Shown in pieces: positions 23,046 to 33,320 of a stretch of DNA of 64,000 bases. Source of the DNA: Plectrocnemia conspersa. Taxonomy: Eukaryota; Arthropoda; Insecta; Trichoptera; Polycentropodidae. Position numbers and translations under genes: made by a program. Each line of letters opens with the position of its first letter. Within the stretch, counting starts at the first letter, position 1. The stretch lies in contig VTFK01000189.1 in the NCBI GenBank assembly GCA_009617715.1, positions 434,001 to 498,000 of the forward strand, in the 5' to 3' direction. Below the pieces are notes generated by a model, which was not told the DNA's origin, made no database searches, and saw nothing but the letters and a program-made list of their open reading frames with translations.

Positions 23046-23350
23046 ATATATTGCTTAAAAATATAAACTTGTTTATATATTTATATATGTTCTTTGAATA
23101 TTTATATTCTATAAAAATAATAGGTATTATGTTTACATTTGGGCAAAATTATATGTATGTTTGCTGGTAAATATTAGTTGTCACAATTTGAAATTATGAT
23201 AAATGTATAGCTGAGAGCTCGATGACAAATCTTCGTGTATAACACACCAATAAATGTACACATACATACGTATAGGACTATATAACCAGCTTTCAACGAT
23301 CGATCAGTCAAAAATAAATATTAATAAATCATACAAGCGTTATACATACA

Positions 23351-23830
23351 TATATTCATGCGCATAGCTGTAAAATTTCAAAGGCATCAATCACTTTTAC
23401 GAGGCTCACTTTTCGCTGATATCGATCGCACATAATTACGGCCCTAATGAATTTTCCGTCAAGAGTTTTCTCGCCTCTCTTTTCCAGATAACTATCGAAT
23501 AGCGTGCGAGGCGATGTATTGTACATAGAGAGCTGCATTATAAATTACGACGTATGCGGTGTAAGCCGAGCTTTATCCACCCGTGAATAGGGTGAGCATG
23601 CTTTACTAGGGGGACGGTCCACTCGCGTGACCTTGATGAATGACAGCTTTTATCTCTAATGTAACGGCGTTAAGTGATTGGAGGGACGTCGGATTGCCGG
23701 CCGTTAACAATTTGTAACGGCCGTTTAAATGTTACGGGACGTCACGCGAACTGAGTCACCCTAGCAAAAGTTTCGATTTCTCACCTGATAAAGACGGTGA
23801 TTTTACATATTTCTTAATCGCGATACCGCT
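23351..23830. other. GC-richer island 10 (candidate enhancer)
   Basis: A well-defined island. It has the perfect inverted repeat GGCCGTTA (23699-23706) / TAACGGCC (23715-23722), and a third TAACGGC near 23661. AACGG is the Myb recognition core. It also has TGACAGCTTTTATC near 23641 (a Hth/Meis-type TGACAG next to a GATA-like TTATC), ACGTCACG near 23740 (CRE-like) and TGAGTCA at 23752-23758 (AP-1). The 60-codon minus-strand frame at 23356-23538 is unremarkable. Confidence 0.4.
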
Positions 23831-24953
23831 TGAATTGCTTATTCTTGTGGAAGGTGTATTTATGACTTTTACAAAGAATCCATTTTAACTCGACTGGCAG
23901 ATTCTTGCTCATTATTTTTTTTTAATGTAAGAAGTCAACTTTCATTATCTAGATTTATATTGAATGAATTAAAATAGTGCAACTAATTATCCATTAAAAG
24001 CTCAGACTGGGAATATCATTGAAACATTAGGAAATTTACTAATCGATGCTTGCAAATACCTGGGAATTTACAACATGAAACGCAATCCACTGACCCATTT
24101 ACCTATTAAATCCATAATAGTCAATATCACCTCAGCTTTGGGTGTGTCTTAATGGTACCGTTCCCTCGTATAAGTCTATAAAAAGCGATTGTATTAGCTT
24201 TTATATTTATTGCACCATCAATGAAAATGTATTCAGATATTGATTACCCACCATGAATATAAATCGACCAATTTTTGTTCAATTGATTTCGATTTCCTAT
24301 GCCTAAAATGTGTTTTTAACTCAATAAGCGCGCTGAAAACGCACCATCTTTCAAGATAAGAAGATCTTTCCTGCCTTCGTTCCTAAACTATGTTTGAATC
24401 GATTAGTTTTTTGGTTAAGTATAAAGTGTGTTTATTTATAATAAATACACAACAGTTATACAGAAAGCATTTTTTTACAATTGGCAATAAAAAATAAAAA
24501 CCTCAAAAATACTCTATATACTATACTTATTTCTTAAAAGCCTATATTACTATATTTACAAGTTCATCGTTAAAAACGGATGCAATTTCACATATATATC
24601 AAAATTAATTGTCTGTTTTTTGTTTTAAATATATAGCACTATTATTCTGGTTTGAGGCATTGTCATAAAAATAAACATTGAACCATGAGCTTCACTGCTT
24701 AATTTAAATTATTAAACTTACACGGCTATTTAAAACACACACTCAATGAAAAATATATGAATGATATGATATAGGTATGTTATCTTACTAAAAAAAATTA
24801 ATATACATTTTAAACCAGAACAAACGTTACCTTACGTTTGATTTTTTTATTTAGGTAATAAATATTTTAATCAAACTAACAACTTCCCAGTCACTGAAAA
24901 ATTAATATTTATAGTCAGTAAAGAATTTTTTTAATATATTTTTAACTATCTAA
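23831..24953. other. spacer, mixed composition
   Basis: 23.8-24.4 kb is of intermediate composition and the rest is AT-rich. No frame, repeat end or RNA gene can be supported. Confidence 0.4.
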
Positions 24954-25110
24954 ATTTGGCGGATGGATAGTGATAGGTTGTTTTTTGTTACAGCAGTATT
25001 GAAAATTATATGATTATCGGCAGACGAGGCAGCGCCGGCCGTCGCGCCCGCGTCATGGTCCGCCAAATGTTTCACCATCGCCGCCGTCATGTCATTTGTG
25101 GCTGAATAAA
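24954..25110. repeat. inverted repeat around GC-rich core
   Basis: ATTTGGCGGA (24954-24963) reappears as its exact reverse complement TCCGCCAAAT (25059-25068), bracketing about 95 bases. That interval includes the most GC-rich run of the neighbourhood, AGCGCCGGCCGTCGCGCCCG at 25031-25050. CATCGCCGCCGTCATG follows just outside the right arm. It could be a tiny inverted-repeat element or a conserved noncoding island. There is no target duplication obvious enough to choose. Confidence 0.4.
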
Positions 25111-25507
25111 TCGCCCTCTACAAGTATTTTCAAAAGCAAAAATAATATAATGCTTACGGTATAAATGTAGCTAAGGTTTGATATACTAAATATTTTTAGA
25201 CGTTGATGAACTAAGAGAAGTACGACTTTTAAAATCTAATGATCACAATTATCGTTCAATAAGGCAGGCAACCAATTATATATAGTGAGGCATCTCCATA
25301 TGAAATGTATTAAATTTGCGTTCCTCATAAGCTTTCAGCTGCAAATATTATATAATGTAGGTATTTAAACGTATTTATCTAAGATAATGTCAAGCAATAG
25401 CAGTTTTAAAATTAGTTTCCGACTAAAAATAAATAATGGATAGTAAATAAAAATTTGATACTATACAAATTGGAGTAAAAATATGTTACAAAATATATTA
25501 AATAATA
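25111..25507. other. AT-rich spacer before mariner element
   Basis: AT-rich with no coding or repeat signal up to the TA flank of the mariner-like element. Confidence 0.4.
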
Positions 25508-26713
25508 GGAAAAGCGGAAAGTAATGATAATTTTAAAGGGACGATTTTAAAATTAGTTTGCCACCGGCTGTCGTCGAGTTAACACGTAAGATCTTATTTT
25601 GTAGCTCTACTTTTGTTAATACTCAGAAGGTTTTTTTACCCTATAGAAAAAAATGTCAAGGCCAGAAATCGACGAGACCCATTTGCGTTATTATATGCTA
25701 TTTTTGTACGATCAAGGAAAGAAAGCAAAATAAGCCACTCAGATCATCTCTGAAATTTATGGAGACGTATTGCATTTTAAAAAATGTCACAGGTGGTGTA
25801 GAAAATTTAAAAGTGGTGATAGGGGTTGAAAAATGCCCCCAAATCGGGAAGACCTACAAAATTAGACGATGACGTGTTAAAATCATCAAAGAATTGTCAG
25901 AAGAGCTTGGGTGCCCTTGGACGACCGTTAAAGACCATCTCAAGCGCATTGGAAAAAAACACAGGCAAGGAATTTGGGTACCGCACGAACTTTCACAAAC
26001 GGACATTGAGCAGAGAATTATCATCTGTTCGTCGCTATTGTCTTGGCACGAAAAGGCATCATTTTTGAGAAGAATCGTTACAAGCGATGAGAAGTGGATC
26101 CTATACAACAATCCAAAGAAAAAAATCAATGGCTTTCTAAAAACGAAGTACCCATACCTACCCCTAAACCCTCATTGACCTTAAAAAAGGTCCTTCTTTG
26201 TGTTTGGTGGGACATGATTGGCGTCACCCATTATGAGTAATTAAAACCTGGTCAAACAATTACTGCAGAGGTATACTGTGGTCAATTAGTCAGAATGAAA
26301 GCAGAGCTGTTGAAAAAACGTTCAGTTTTGGTCAACAATCAAAGGCGAATTTTGCAGCACGACAATGCCAGATCACGCAGGAAAAAATCAGGGAGCTTGA
26401 TTTTGAAGTTTTACAGCATCCCTCATATTCCCCCGATATCGCACCCTCTGACTACCATCTTTACAGGTCCTTAGAGCATTCCCTTAAAAATAAAAATTTT
26501 AATTCATTTGACAGTATCGAAAACCACATAAAATCAATCTTTAACGAAAAACCTGCAGAGTTCTATAAGAAAGAGATTGAAAAGCTGCCTGATCGTTGGA
26601 GAAAAGTAATAGAAAACAATGTAAATTATTTTACTGATTAAAATTGTATATATATTTTTTTTAATAATTTTTTTGTATGTGAAAAAAAAAATATCATTAC
26701 TTTCGGCTTTTTC
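25508..26713 (+). mobile_element. mariner-type DNA transposon, 1.2 kb
   Basis: The left end begins GGAAAAGCGGAAAGTAATGA. The right end, read on the other strand, begins GAAAAAGCCGAAAGTAATGA, giving terminal inverted repeats of about 22 bp with two mismatches. TA lies immediately outside each end (25506-25507 and 26714-26715), the expected mariner target duplication. The length of about 1.2 kb is close to the usual 1.3 kb. The interior encodes a broken mariner transposase (next entry). The element is near complete in outline but cannot make its own enzyme. Identification is strong from both ends and protein motifs. Confidence 0.9.
25653..26641 (+). pseudogene. mariner transposase pseudogene
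   Basis: The reading starts at ATG 25653 with MSRPEIDETHLR, the typical N-terminus of long-form mariner transposases. An in-frame TAA at 25731 interrupts it, and later frames shift. Recognisable blocks in order are WVPHELSQTD (the linker motif, near 25975), SDEKW (first catalytic Asp, GAT at 26086), HDNAR (second Asp, GAC at 26361) and YSPDIAPSDYHL (third Asp, GAC at 26450). The normal TAA end is at 26639-26641. Second to third Asp codons are 89 bases apart instead of the 105 expected for a D,D34D enzyme, a net loss of 16 bases that also breaks the frame. The parent protein would be about 340 residues; this copy is non-functional. Confidence 0.9.
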
Positions 26714-26715
26714 TA

Positions 26716-27394
26716 TATAATGGTATTATTTAAAAAAATTGTATTATTGAAATGGTATTAATTAGACGTTATTTTTTGGGATTTTACCACAGTAATCGAA
26801 ATTAAATGATTTAAAACTTGATGAAGTTTTAGTGTAAATCATTGAAATTTTAACATAGGTAAAATTAAAAAAAATCTTGCAATAACTATACTCTAGCATT
26901 ACAATATAAAGTAAGTATTTATAATAAATACTTATATAGTATAATAAATTAAAAATGTACAAAAAATATAAATCCATATTTTGTATAACATAATTGTTTG
27001 ACGCTATTTTTTTAAAGAATTATGGATCATTTGGCTAATAAAAGTATTGTCTATTAATAAATAAAATCTATTAAATAAATATTCATTTCCAATTTGTCTT
27101 ATACTAATTAATTGGGAATAAAGTAAGAATATATTATTTTTCATGTCATGGAATTTGCAGTATGATTTTACATTACAATAAATAAGTTTCTCTATCACAA
27201 ACCGGTTGTGATATGTCGCGGCTGCCATAAGCAAAGTCGAACGGAAATAACATTTCACATTTCTATCAATATACTATTATTATTAATTAATAATTTCAAC
27301 AATCATGCTCTTTAAAAACACCTTTCTTTAATAATTTCAAGGAACAAACCATTTAACAAGATTACGTTTTTACTAACTACATCTCATAAGAAAT
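26716..27394. other. AT-rich spacer, nothing recognised
   Basis: AT-rich; the minus-strand frames at 26762-26977 and 27004-27258 are random AT-biased frames. Confidence 0.45.
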
Positions 27395-27800
27395 GATTTA
27401 TGGGCATGAGTCACACAAGACATAATTAAATAACTTGCCCTAATCGCGTTCAATGTCGCGTGTTTCGCATTAAGCCAAACAGAAAAATTAGCCCTCCCTC
27501 AAAGTGCACACTATCCACTTTGCGAAACGCTTCTGCTAATGTCTAATACTGGAGCATTAACGATACACATATAGGATCATTCACATATCATAGCGTACGC
27601 TAAATCATCCCGTGTATATTGCAAAATAACAATCGACGAGCGAATCGTCCAAATGAGTTCCGTAAATCATCCCTCGCAGACTAATATATTATATAACGGG
27701 GTGGAGCGGACAGACGGTCCATCTGTCTGGCGAGCGGCGGTTCTCAAATGGGCCGACGATAAAATTCGCAATGAATCATGGCGTGTAAACTCGCGATATA
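27395..27800. other. GC-richer island 11 with two dyads
   Basis: Contains the perfect inverted repeat CAAAGTG (27500-27506) / CACTTTG (27516-27522) and the hairpin GACAGA-CGGTCCA-TCTGTC (27709-27727). The word AAATCATCCC occurs twice, near 27602 and 27664, each time followed by a richer stretch. No long frame is open. Candidate regulatory block. Confidence 0.4.
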
Positions 27801-29154
27801 CCATATTTTGTAAGGGTTGATCTAGAGTTTAATACAAATGTTCCGAAAAAATATCAGGTCAAACCATAAATTCATGTGCATTTACATTGTATGCATGTGT
27901 GCTCAAATTTTGTATTACTTAAAATTTGTAAATATATTTATGTCATTTTGTTTTTTGGCGAGTTATGTATGCTTCAACCGGACGGTTGTTCCGAGCAATA
28001 TTTACCCGATGCATATACAATTTTTATAAGATGGTGAAATAACATTTTATTGTTGGTTGAGAATCTATAAACATATTTTTTCACAGATAATATTATAATG
28101 ACACAATAATATATAAATACAAGTTTGAAATACTTTTTATAAATAATTATAATATATTTATCAATAAGCTATGATGTTATCAAATATAATATCTGTAAAA
28201 AATAGTTTAAGAGACGATTTTATTTACGATAATCATCAATAAAGATTAAAATAAATAACGTTAAGAGAGACAGGTGTTAAAAAAAATATGGGCATCGTTA
28301 GAATTGGTTTTAAAAAAAAGCACAAAAATTACATTTATTATATTAAATTTATCAAGAAATGCTATTGACATAGAAATATAAAAGACAGTTTCTACAACTC
28401 ACACGTGTCATTAATCGATAGCTTTCCAAACATTACATTATAGTACCGACCAAGTGTTTACTTGTCTATAAAAAATGGTACAATCACGACTTTTTATCAC
28501 GATCTCTATTATAGAGGCGAACCACACATTCGTTAAATTGTAATAATATATTATAACGACATTTTTTCTTCCTTTTAAATAGTTATTGTGTTGTCTGTAT
28601 ACAATGAATATTAACTATGTATATCTGTGAAATTTTAAAGGCGAAAGAAACACGTCTTGAATACCCTGCGAGAAAAGAGAAAATAATATGATTTTAATAA
28701 TGAGAGAAGTAAGAGCACAAAGGGAAATAGTAATAATAATGAAAGTGTATAAAATATAATGCTATGACCAGCGACAGTTGTTCGCTTAGCTCTAAGTTCT
28801 TCAGCTTAATTTGTATGCTATTGTATCTAGAAAAACATTAGTGTTGCGGTTAAGGAAGAGCGCAGAGTAAGCAGACTGAACACATTAATGACTCTTATCC
28901 ATTGAAATATATTATATAAATTCATATAGTGAAACATTGATTTTTTATATATTGTATAATAATTACGAATAAATTATGCTGTAATTAAATTATAACACAC
29001 AATAAAATATGAAGGCGGTAAAATTTAATGTTGTGAGAGAATAAATGAGGTTATTAAGACGATTAAGGAAAAATAATTACGGCGAGTCTCTGATATTTTA
29101 TCGTTTTTTAACGTCACGATTCATTACTCGCAGAATTTAGAAGAAATTTTACTG
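27801..29154. other. AT-rich spacer, nothing recognised
   Basis: AT-rich. The 63-codon frame at 27838-28029 is unremarkable. No repeat boundary or RNA gene seen. Confidence 0.45.
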
Positions 29155-29830
29155 AATTGTGTATTTCTAAGGCGCCCTTTGATTCGGGCGCCTTGGGTAT
29201 TATAATAAGCTGCCTATCTATTGCTTTTGTAAGCCTTTCCAATAAGCCGATTTACAAAATGAGAACACTATTTATATTTATTTTAAATAATAAGCATAAT
29301 GAGACATTGTTTATATTGGTGGAAGTATTCAAAAGTAGAGTATACACGATTTTTTGCTTTGAAATCCAGCAGCGGCATTACTGTGTCAAAAAGTGCAAAA
29401 AACCGAATCAGGTTTTTTCATCCCACCGTTCTGTAAATAACCTGATTCTCCGCAGCGTCGCGACGCCGATTCTATGACAAACGTCCCACACTGTGTGCGC
29501 AATAATACTACAGCGAAACTTTTTAAGTGGCACAATTCGATTTGTCCGTTGTTTGCGACTGAATTATAACGCAATTTCAGGGGTCGTTCGCTAACAACAA
29601 CACTGCGCGCCAATTCGGGCGATTTGGATTAATTCAATTTGTTCGGGGCAATAGGACGATTAAAAGTTGGTCGAAAATGTAAAAAAATATGCGCATGGTG
29701 GGATTTTGCAATCAGAACCAATCAAACTTTTCATTAGACGGTTAAAATTTGCGGGCTGGATGCGGACTGAGTTTTAGAAGGGGTTCGTTTGCATTGGAGC
29801 TTAGTCAATTAATAATATAAAGTATTAATT
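29155..29830. other. GC-richer island 12 with GC hairpins
   Basis: Holds three symmetric structures. The first is a 9-bp GC hairpin, AAGGCGCCC (29169-29177) / GGGCGCCTT (29186-29194), with an 8-base loop. The second is a 10-bp perfect inverted repeat, GAATCAGGTT (29405-29414) / AACCTGATTC (29439-29448). The third is the palindrome GCGTCGCGACGC (29455-29466). Frames of 106 codons (29157-29477, plus) and 75 codons (29386-29613, minus) overlap in opposite directions and are not recognised. Likely noncoding. Confidence 0.4.
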
Positions 29831-30299
29831 GGACTTGGTGTGGCGTTTTCCTGTTCTGGGATATTTTATTGTTTGATTTATAAAATGTTTCGTCAACACA
29901 AAAAATGCGCATAACATTATTAATTAATTAAACAAACCTAGCGTTAAACTAATTCAGATAAAGCACAAATACTTATTTAAAAGTAAAATTTAAGTCCAAA
30001 AATATGTACAAATAAAATTATTAATGCAGTCCAAAAGCTTCTATGTCATGCTCAATATAATTTATATTTTATCAATGACTTGATCAATAAAAGATTTAAA
30101 AGGAGCCTTTTATTGATCCAAGTACATTCAATGAAACACTGTAATAGTCAATCGAAAAAAGATTGCTTCATAGCAAAGTCGATGACTTGACGAATTGGTC
30201 TTGCGTACTTGATCAAAAATATTGCTTTGAAGACGTTAATACAGAAAAGTGACATTTGCAAAAGTGGAAATGAAATGAAAAAAGGAAATGATTCGTGAA
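29831..30299. other. AT-rich spacer, nothing recognised
   Basis: AT-rich to intermediate. No structure can be supported beyond scattered GATCAATAAAAG-like words near 30080 and 30108. Confidence 0.4.
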
Positions 30300-30680
30300 A
30301 TCCGTTGTGGCGACCACACACAGATGCCTACGTTTGAAATGGTCTTATTCTCAAAACTCGTGTTTATTTACTGTAACTAAAATTTCTGAGGACCTCTCAC
30401 GGATATCATCCCTGCGCCGGCTTCTCTACCACCGTTCGGAGAAAACATCGCGCCCATAATAGTCTGTTAAAATTGTAATTTAATCTAATAAAACTAACTA
30501 GATTCCACTAAGCGCCTCACTGGCTACGAAGTCATACCTCTAGAGTCCTCAAACCTTAAACCGTAAGCTTCATAAAATTTTCATGTCGTCTGGAAGAAGT
30601 ACCGTTACACGAAATAGCATACATTCTTTTCGTTGCATGCGACACCCCTCCCACTTTTATTTCTAGGAGATTGGCGTCAG
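30300..30680. other. intermediate-GC block, unassigned
   Basis: A block of raised GC content. A 140-codon frame is open on the minus strand over 30556-30978, but it opens with TTG rather than ATG and its middle is low-complexity Ile/Lys-rich. Its C-terminal third (30556-30690), ending in RMYAISCNGTSSRRHE, falls in the GC-richer part and reads more like genuine coding or former coding sequence. I cannot assign it. It could be part of an old repeat. Confidence 0.25.
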
Positions 30681-32088
30681 TCCTGGATTGATAAATGAAT
30701 AAATTTGATAAACCTACAATTCCACTAACTTCATTCCATAATTTTGCTACTTGTGTATCTGTTTTTTTTTTAATTTTGTACAGAATTTCAACGATCTTTT
30801 TCAAACATTTAATTATTATAGTCATTATTAAATGTGTTCCTACTATTGTTGTTACCAAAAGCATTAAAATATTTGTATTTTTTATATGAAAAAACATTAT
30901 TATATAACAAAAATAAAATGGTAAATATTTCTTTAGAAGCGCAGGGTAACACCCCCACGGTGTATGGCTGAGAGGCAAATAGTAATGGATTCTAATTAAA
31001 ATGTAACGGTAAACCGTCGAACTCGAAAGGAAATCTTATGATGCAAACCGTAAACACATTGTCGAAAAAGCAAAAAAAAAAAAACTGTTTCATTTGAATA
31101 ACATTCCCATTTATTTGCATGGGTTTTCGCAGGTAAATCTAAGTAACACTCCAACAAGAACTGACTAAGACAATTTCAGCACATTTGTTCATTCAATTTT
31201 TCGGACCACCTCTGAGACTTTTCGATCTTTAAAAGCACGTTGATCTGTGATTTCTCAGAGGACTACATTCGGCCATAGATACTAACAGCAAGAAAAGAAG
31301 TCGAACAAGAACTGAGACAAAACATTGGAATTTACTATGAACATTTACATATATAATTTTTTTTGTGTTCCATCACCTTTTTTCTTATAAAAATGCACTA
31401 CGTAATTATATTTAGTGTTCCATTTATCAAAGTGTTATAAAAACAATAAATTACATACATTAAAAAGTGGTTTGAACCATTGATATTGTGTGAATTACAT
31501 TAGCGAACAATCATCTAAATACTATTTACTATTTAGAGTTTATGGCAGGTCATGGTTTTAATTTCTGAAACGGGTACAGGATATACCTGAAATACGTTAT
31601 ATATTATACATATAAATAATAGGTAAGAAGCCTAATTTTTGTGATTTAATAAATTAGACAGTAGGGGATTTAATAAAAAGATTTGTTATAAGTGTTTACT
31701 TATTACTTTTATATTTATTATATTTAAATTCCGGAATTCATGGTGATGAGAACATATGATAATATATCTGGGCAATGGAACACCTGCCATGGTCACGAAT
31801 TATCAGTAAGTATTTAATAAAATAAACAACAGTATCACTGACAAATTATAGAATCGTTCAGAAGTTCTCATCGCAATGAATCCCATAATTTAGTTAATAT
31901 TTATAACCTATTAATTTATATACTTTTTGTATGTAACGACAACATAAAAAATATTTCAGTAAAGAAACATACGGACCATAATAAATCCAAATATAAATTT
32001 AAATCATCGCAATTTGTCTGTTGCGAAAAGTGATAGCAACCTTAGGTAAAATAGTGAAAAAAAACAGATACACTGTGTTCAAAATTAC
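30681..32088. other. AT-rich spacer with intermediate patches
   Basis: Mostly AT-rich. A patch of intermediate composition at 31130-31320 has no recognisable feature. The 64-codon plus frame at 30695-30889 is antisense to the low-complexity part of the frame above. Confidence 0.35.
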
Positions 32089-32148
32089 CCTTCTATTTGG
32101 AACTAGCTTCCAAGAATTCCTTCTATTTAGAACTAGCTTCCAAGAAGT
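32089..32148. repeat. 30-bp perfect-phase tandem duplication
   Basis: A unit beginning CCTTCTATTT and ending TTCCAAGAA occurs twice back to back (32089-32118 and 32119-32148), differing at about two positions. A recent local duplication in noncoding DNA. Confidence 0.8.
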
Positions 32149-32790
32149 CTGAGCTTCCGATTTGTAACTCATGATATTTCATCGAGACGGAGATGAAAGC
32201 GAAAACAGCCATTCTCTCTTCACGTCAATCTAAATTCAGCTACGATATCTAGAATCCATAGTTCAACCCAAACTTCGGGGCTACTCTATTATTCAGACGC
32301 GAACACGACTATGGGGACACGGATATATGTATATGTAACAACTCAAAATTACTACACAATGGACATTAATAACAAAGAAACTTTTCTTGTAAAAATAAAC
32401 ACAATGTACACTAAGGACAGGACACATTAACACAACAATACTCAACTTACTAATATAAAATAATAAATTACATCAATCAGTTTATAAAAATGCACATAAA
32501 ATATTTTACCTCAAATTTAAGTAAGACACATTGAAAATTATCAACGCATTTCTTTTGCATAGTGACATTTTTCCGATATTTATTGTACTCTACTTTAGTT
32601 TGCTTTAACAAAATAATGAATAATTAAAAACACCAGATTTTTAAATCACATTTAAATCAAATTTCAAATGTCTAAAGCCTACATTTTTATACACGTCTGT
32701 TTTTAATTAAATTAAATAAAAATTAAAACCTTTCTATACCAAAAAAAAATCTGACTTAAATATAAATCGGTATGTATTAACACAGATTGG
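32149..32790. other. spacer, mixed composition
   Basis: 32.15-32.34 kb is of intermediate composition; the remainder is AT-rich. No gene or element was recognised. Confidence 0.4.
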
Positions 32791-32895
32791 CATTTTGAGC
32801 CGGTGATCTAGTGTCTCGTTATCCCCAGGATAAATCACTCCTAACCTTATAACGACCACTAAAGATTGCTCGTAACTTTGAAACTCACATACATA
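32791..32895 (-). repeat. possible tRNA-like repeat fragment
   Basis: On the minus strand this patch reads GGTTAGGAGTGATTTATCC, then GGGGATAACGAGACACTAGA, then ACCGGCTCAAAATGCC. The last word is a weak B-box match and the spacing is tRNA-like. It stands out in composition from its AT-rich surroundings. It may be a SINE fragment, but no second copy was found here to support that. Confidence 0.2.
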
Positions 32896-32999
32896 CATTA
32901 TGAATATTATCAAAGCCGCAATCTTGATCATATGCACATTAAATGCAGAGGCATGAAACCATGACTCTATAAATAATTGTATTAATCTTCACATTTTCA

Positions 33000-33320
33000 T
33001 TATTCACTTAAGCTATCAAATACATGTTCTGCAAACATTTCATATACTGGACGACCATTGTACTGGAGCAAATACTAGGAAAACGCGGCGCATTGTGAGA
33101 GCGTGAATAATGATGGATACGTAATAATGTTTGAGTGTATTTTTACTATTTAGTATGCGTGCCATAGTGGCGCATTTCGCATATGAGCTACGTGACTGTG
33201 ACGAGCGCCATTTGTACCAGAAACGAATATGGCAACACTGTCGTGCCGAAACGTCGACGAATTTGTCAAACTCATCTTAAGGAACATGGAAACGATGTTG
33301 CATATATATTTTTTTTAATA
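33000..33320. other. GC-richer island 13
   Basis: An island with GCGGCGCATTGTGAGAGCG near 33087, CATAGTGGCGCATTTCGCAT near 33163 and CCGAAACGTCGACG near 33246 (GTCGAC palindrome). No frame of note. Candidate noncoding element. Confidence 0.35.

Larger units (their letters stand above)
20131..23350. other. long AT-rich spacer
   Basis: Three kilobases of AT-rich DNA without coding signal. It includes two local direct repeats listed separately, the palindrome CAACAGCTGTTG (21739-21750) and the hairpin TCTCAAGAAATTCTTGAGA near 21171-21190. Confidence 0.45.

Noticed and set aside
30556..30978. 140-codon minus-strand frame as an intact gene
   Set aside because: Starts with TTG, contains a low-complexity Ile/Lys run and has no domain. 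Only its GC-richer end is of interest.
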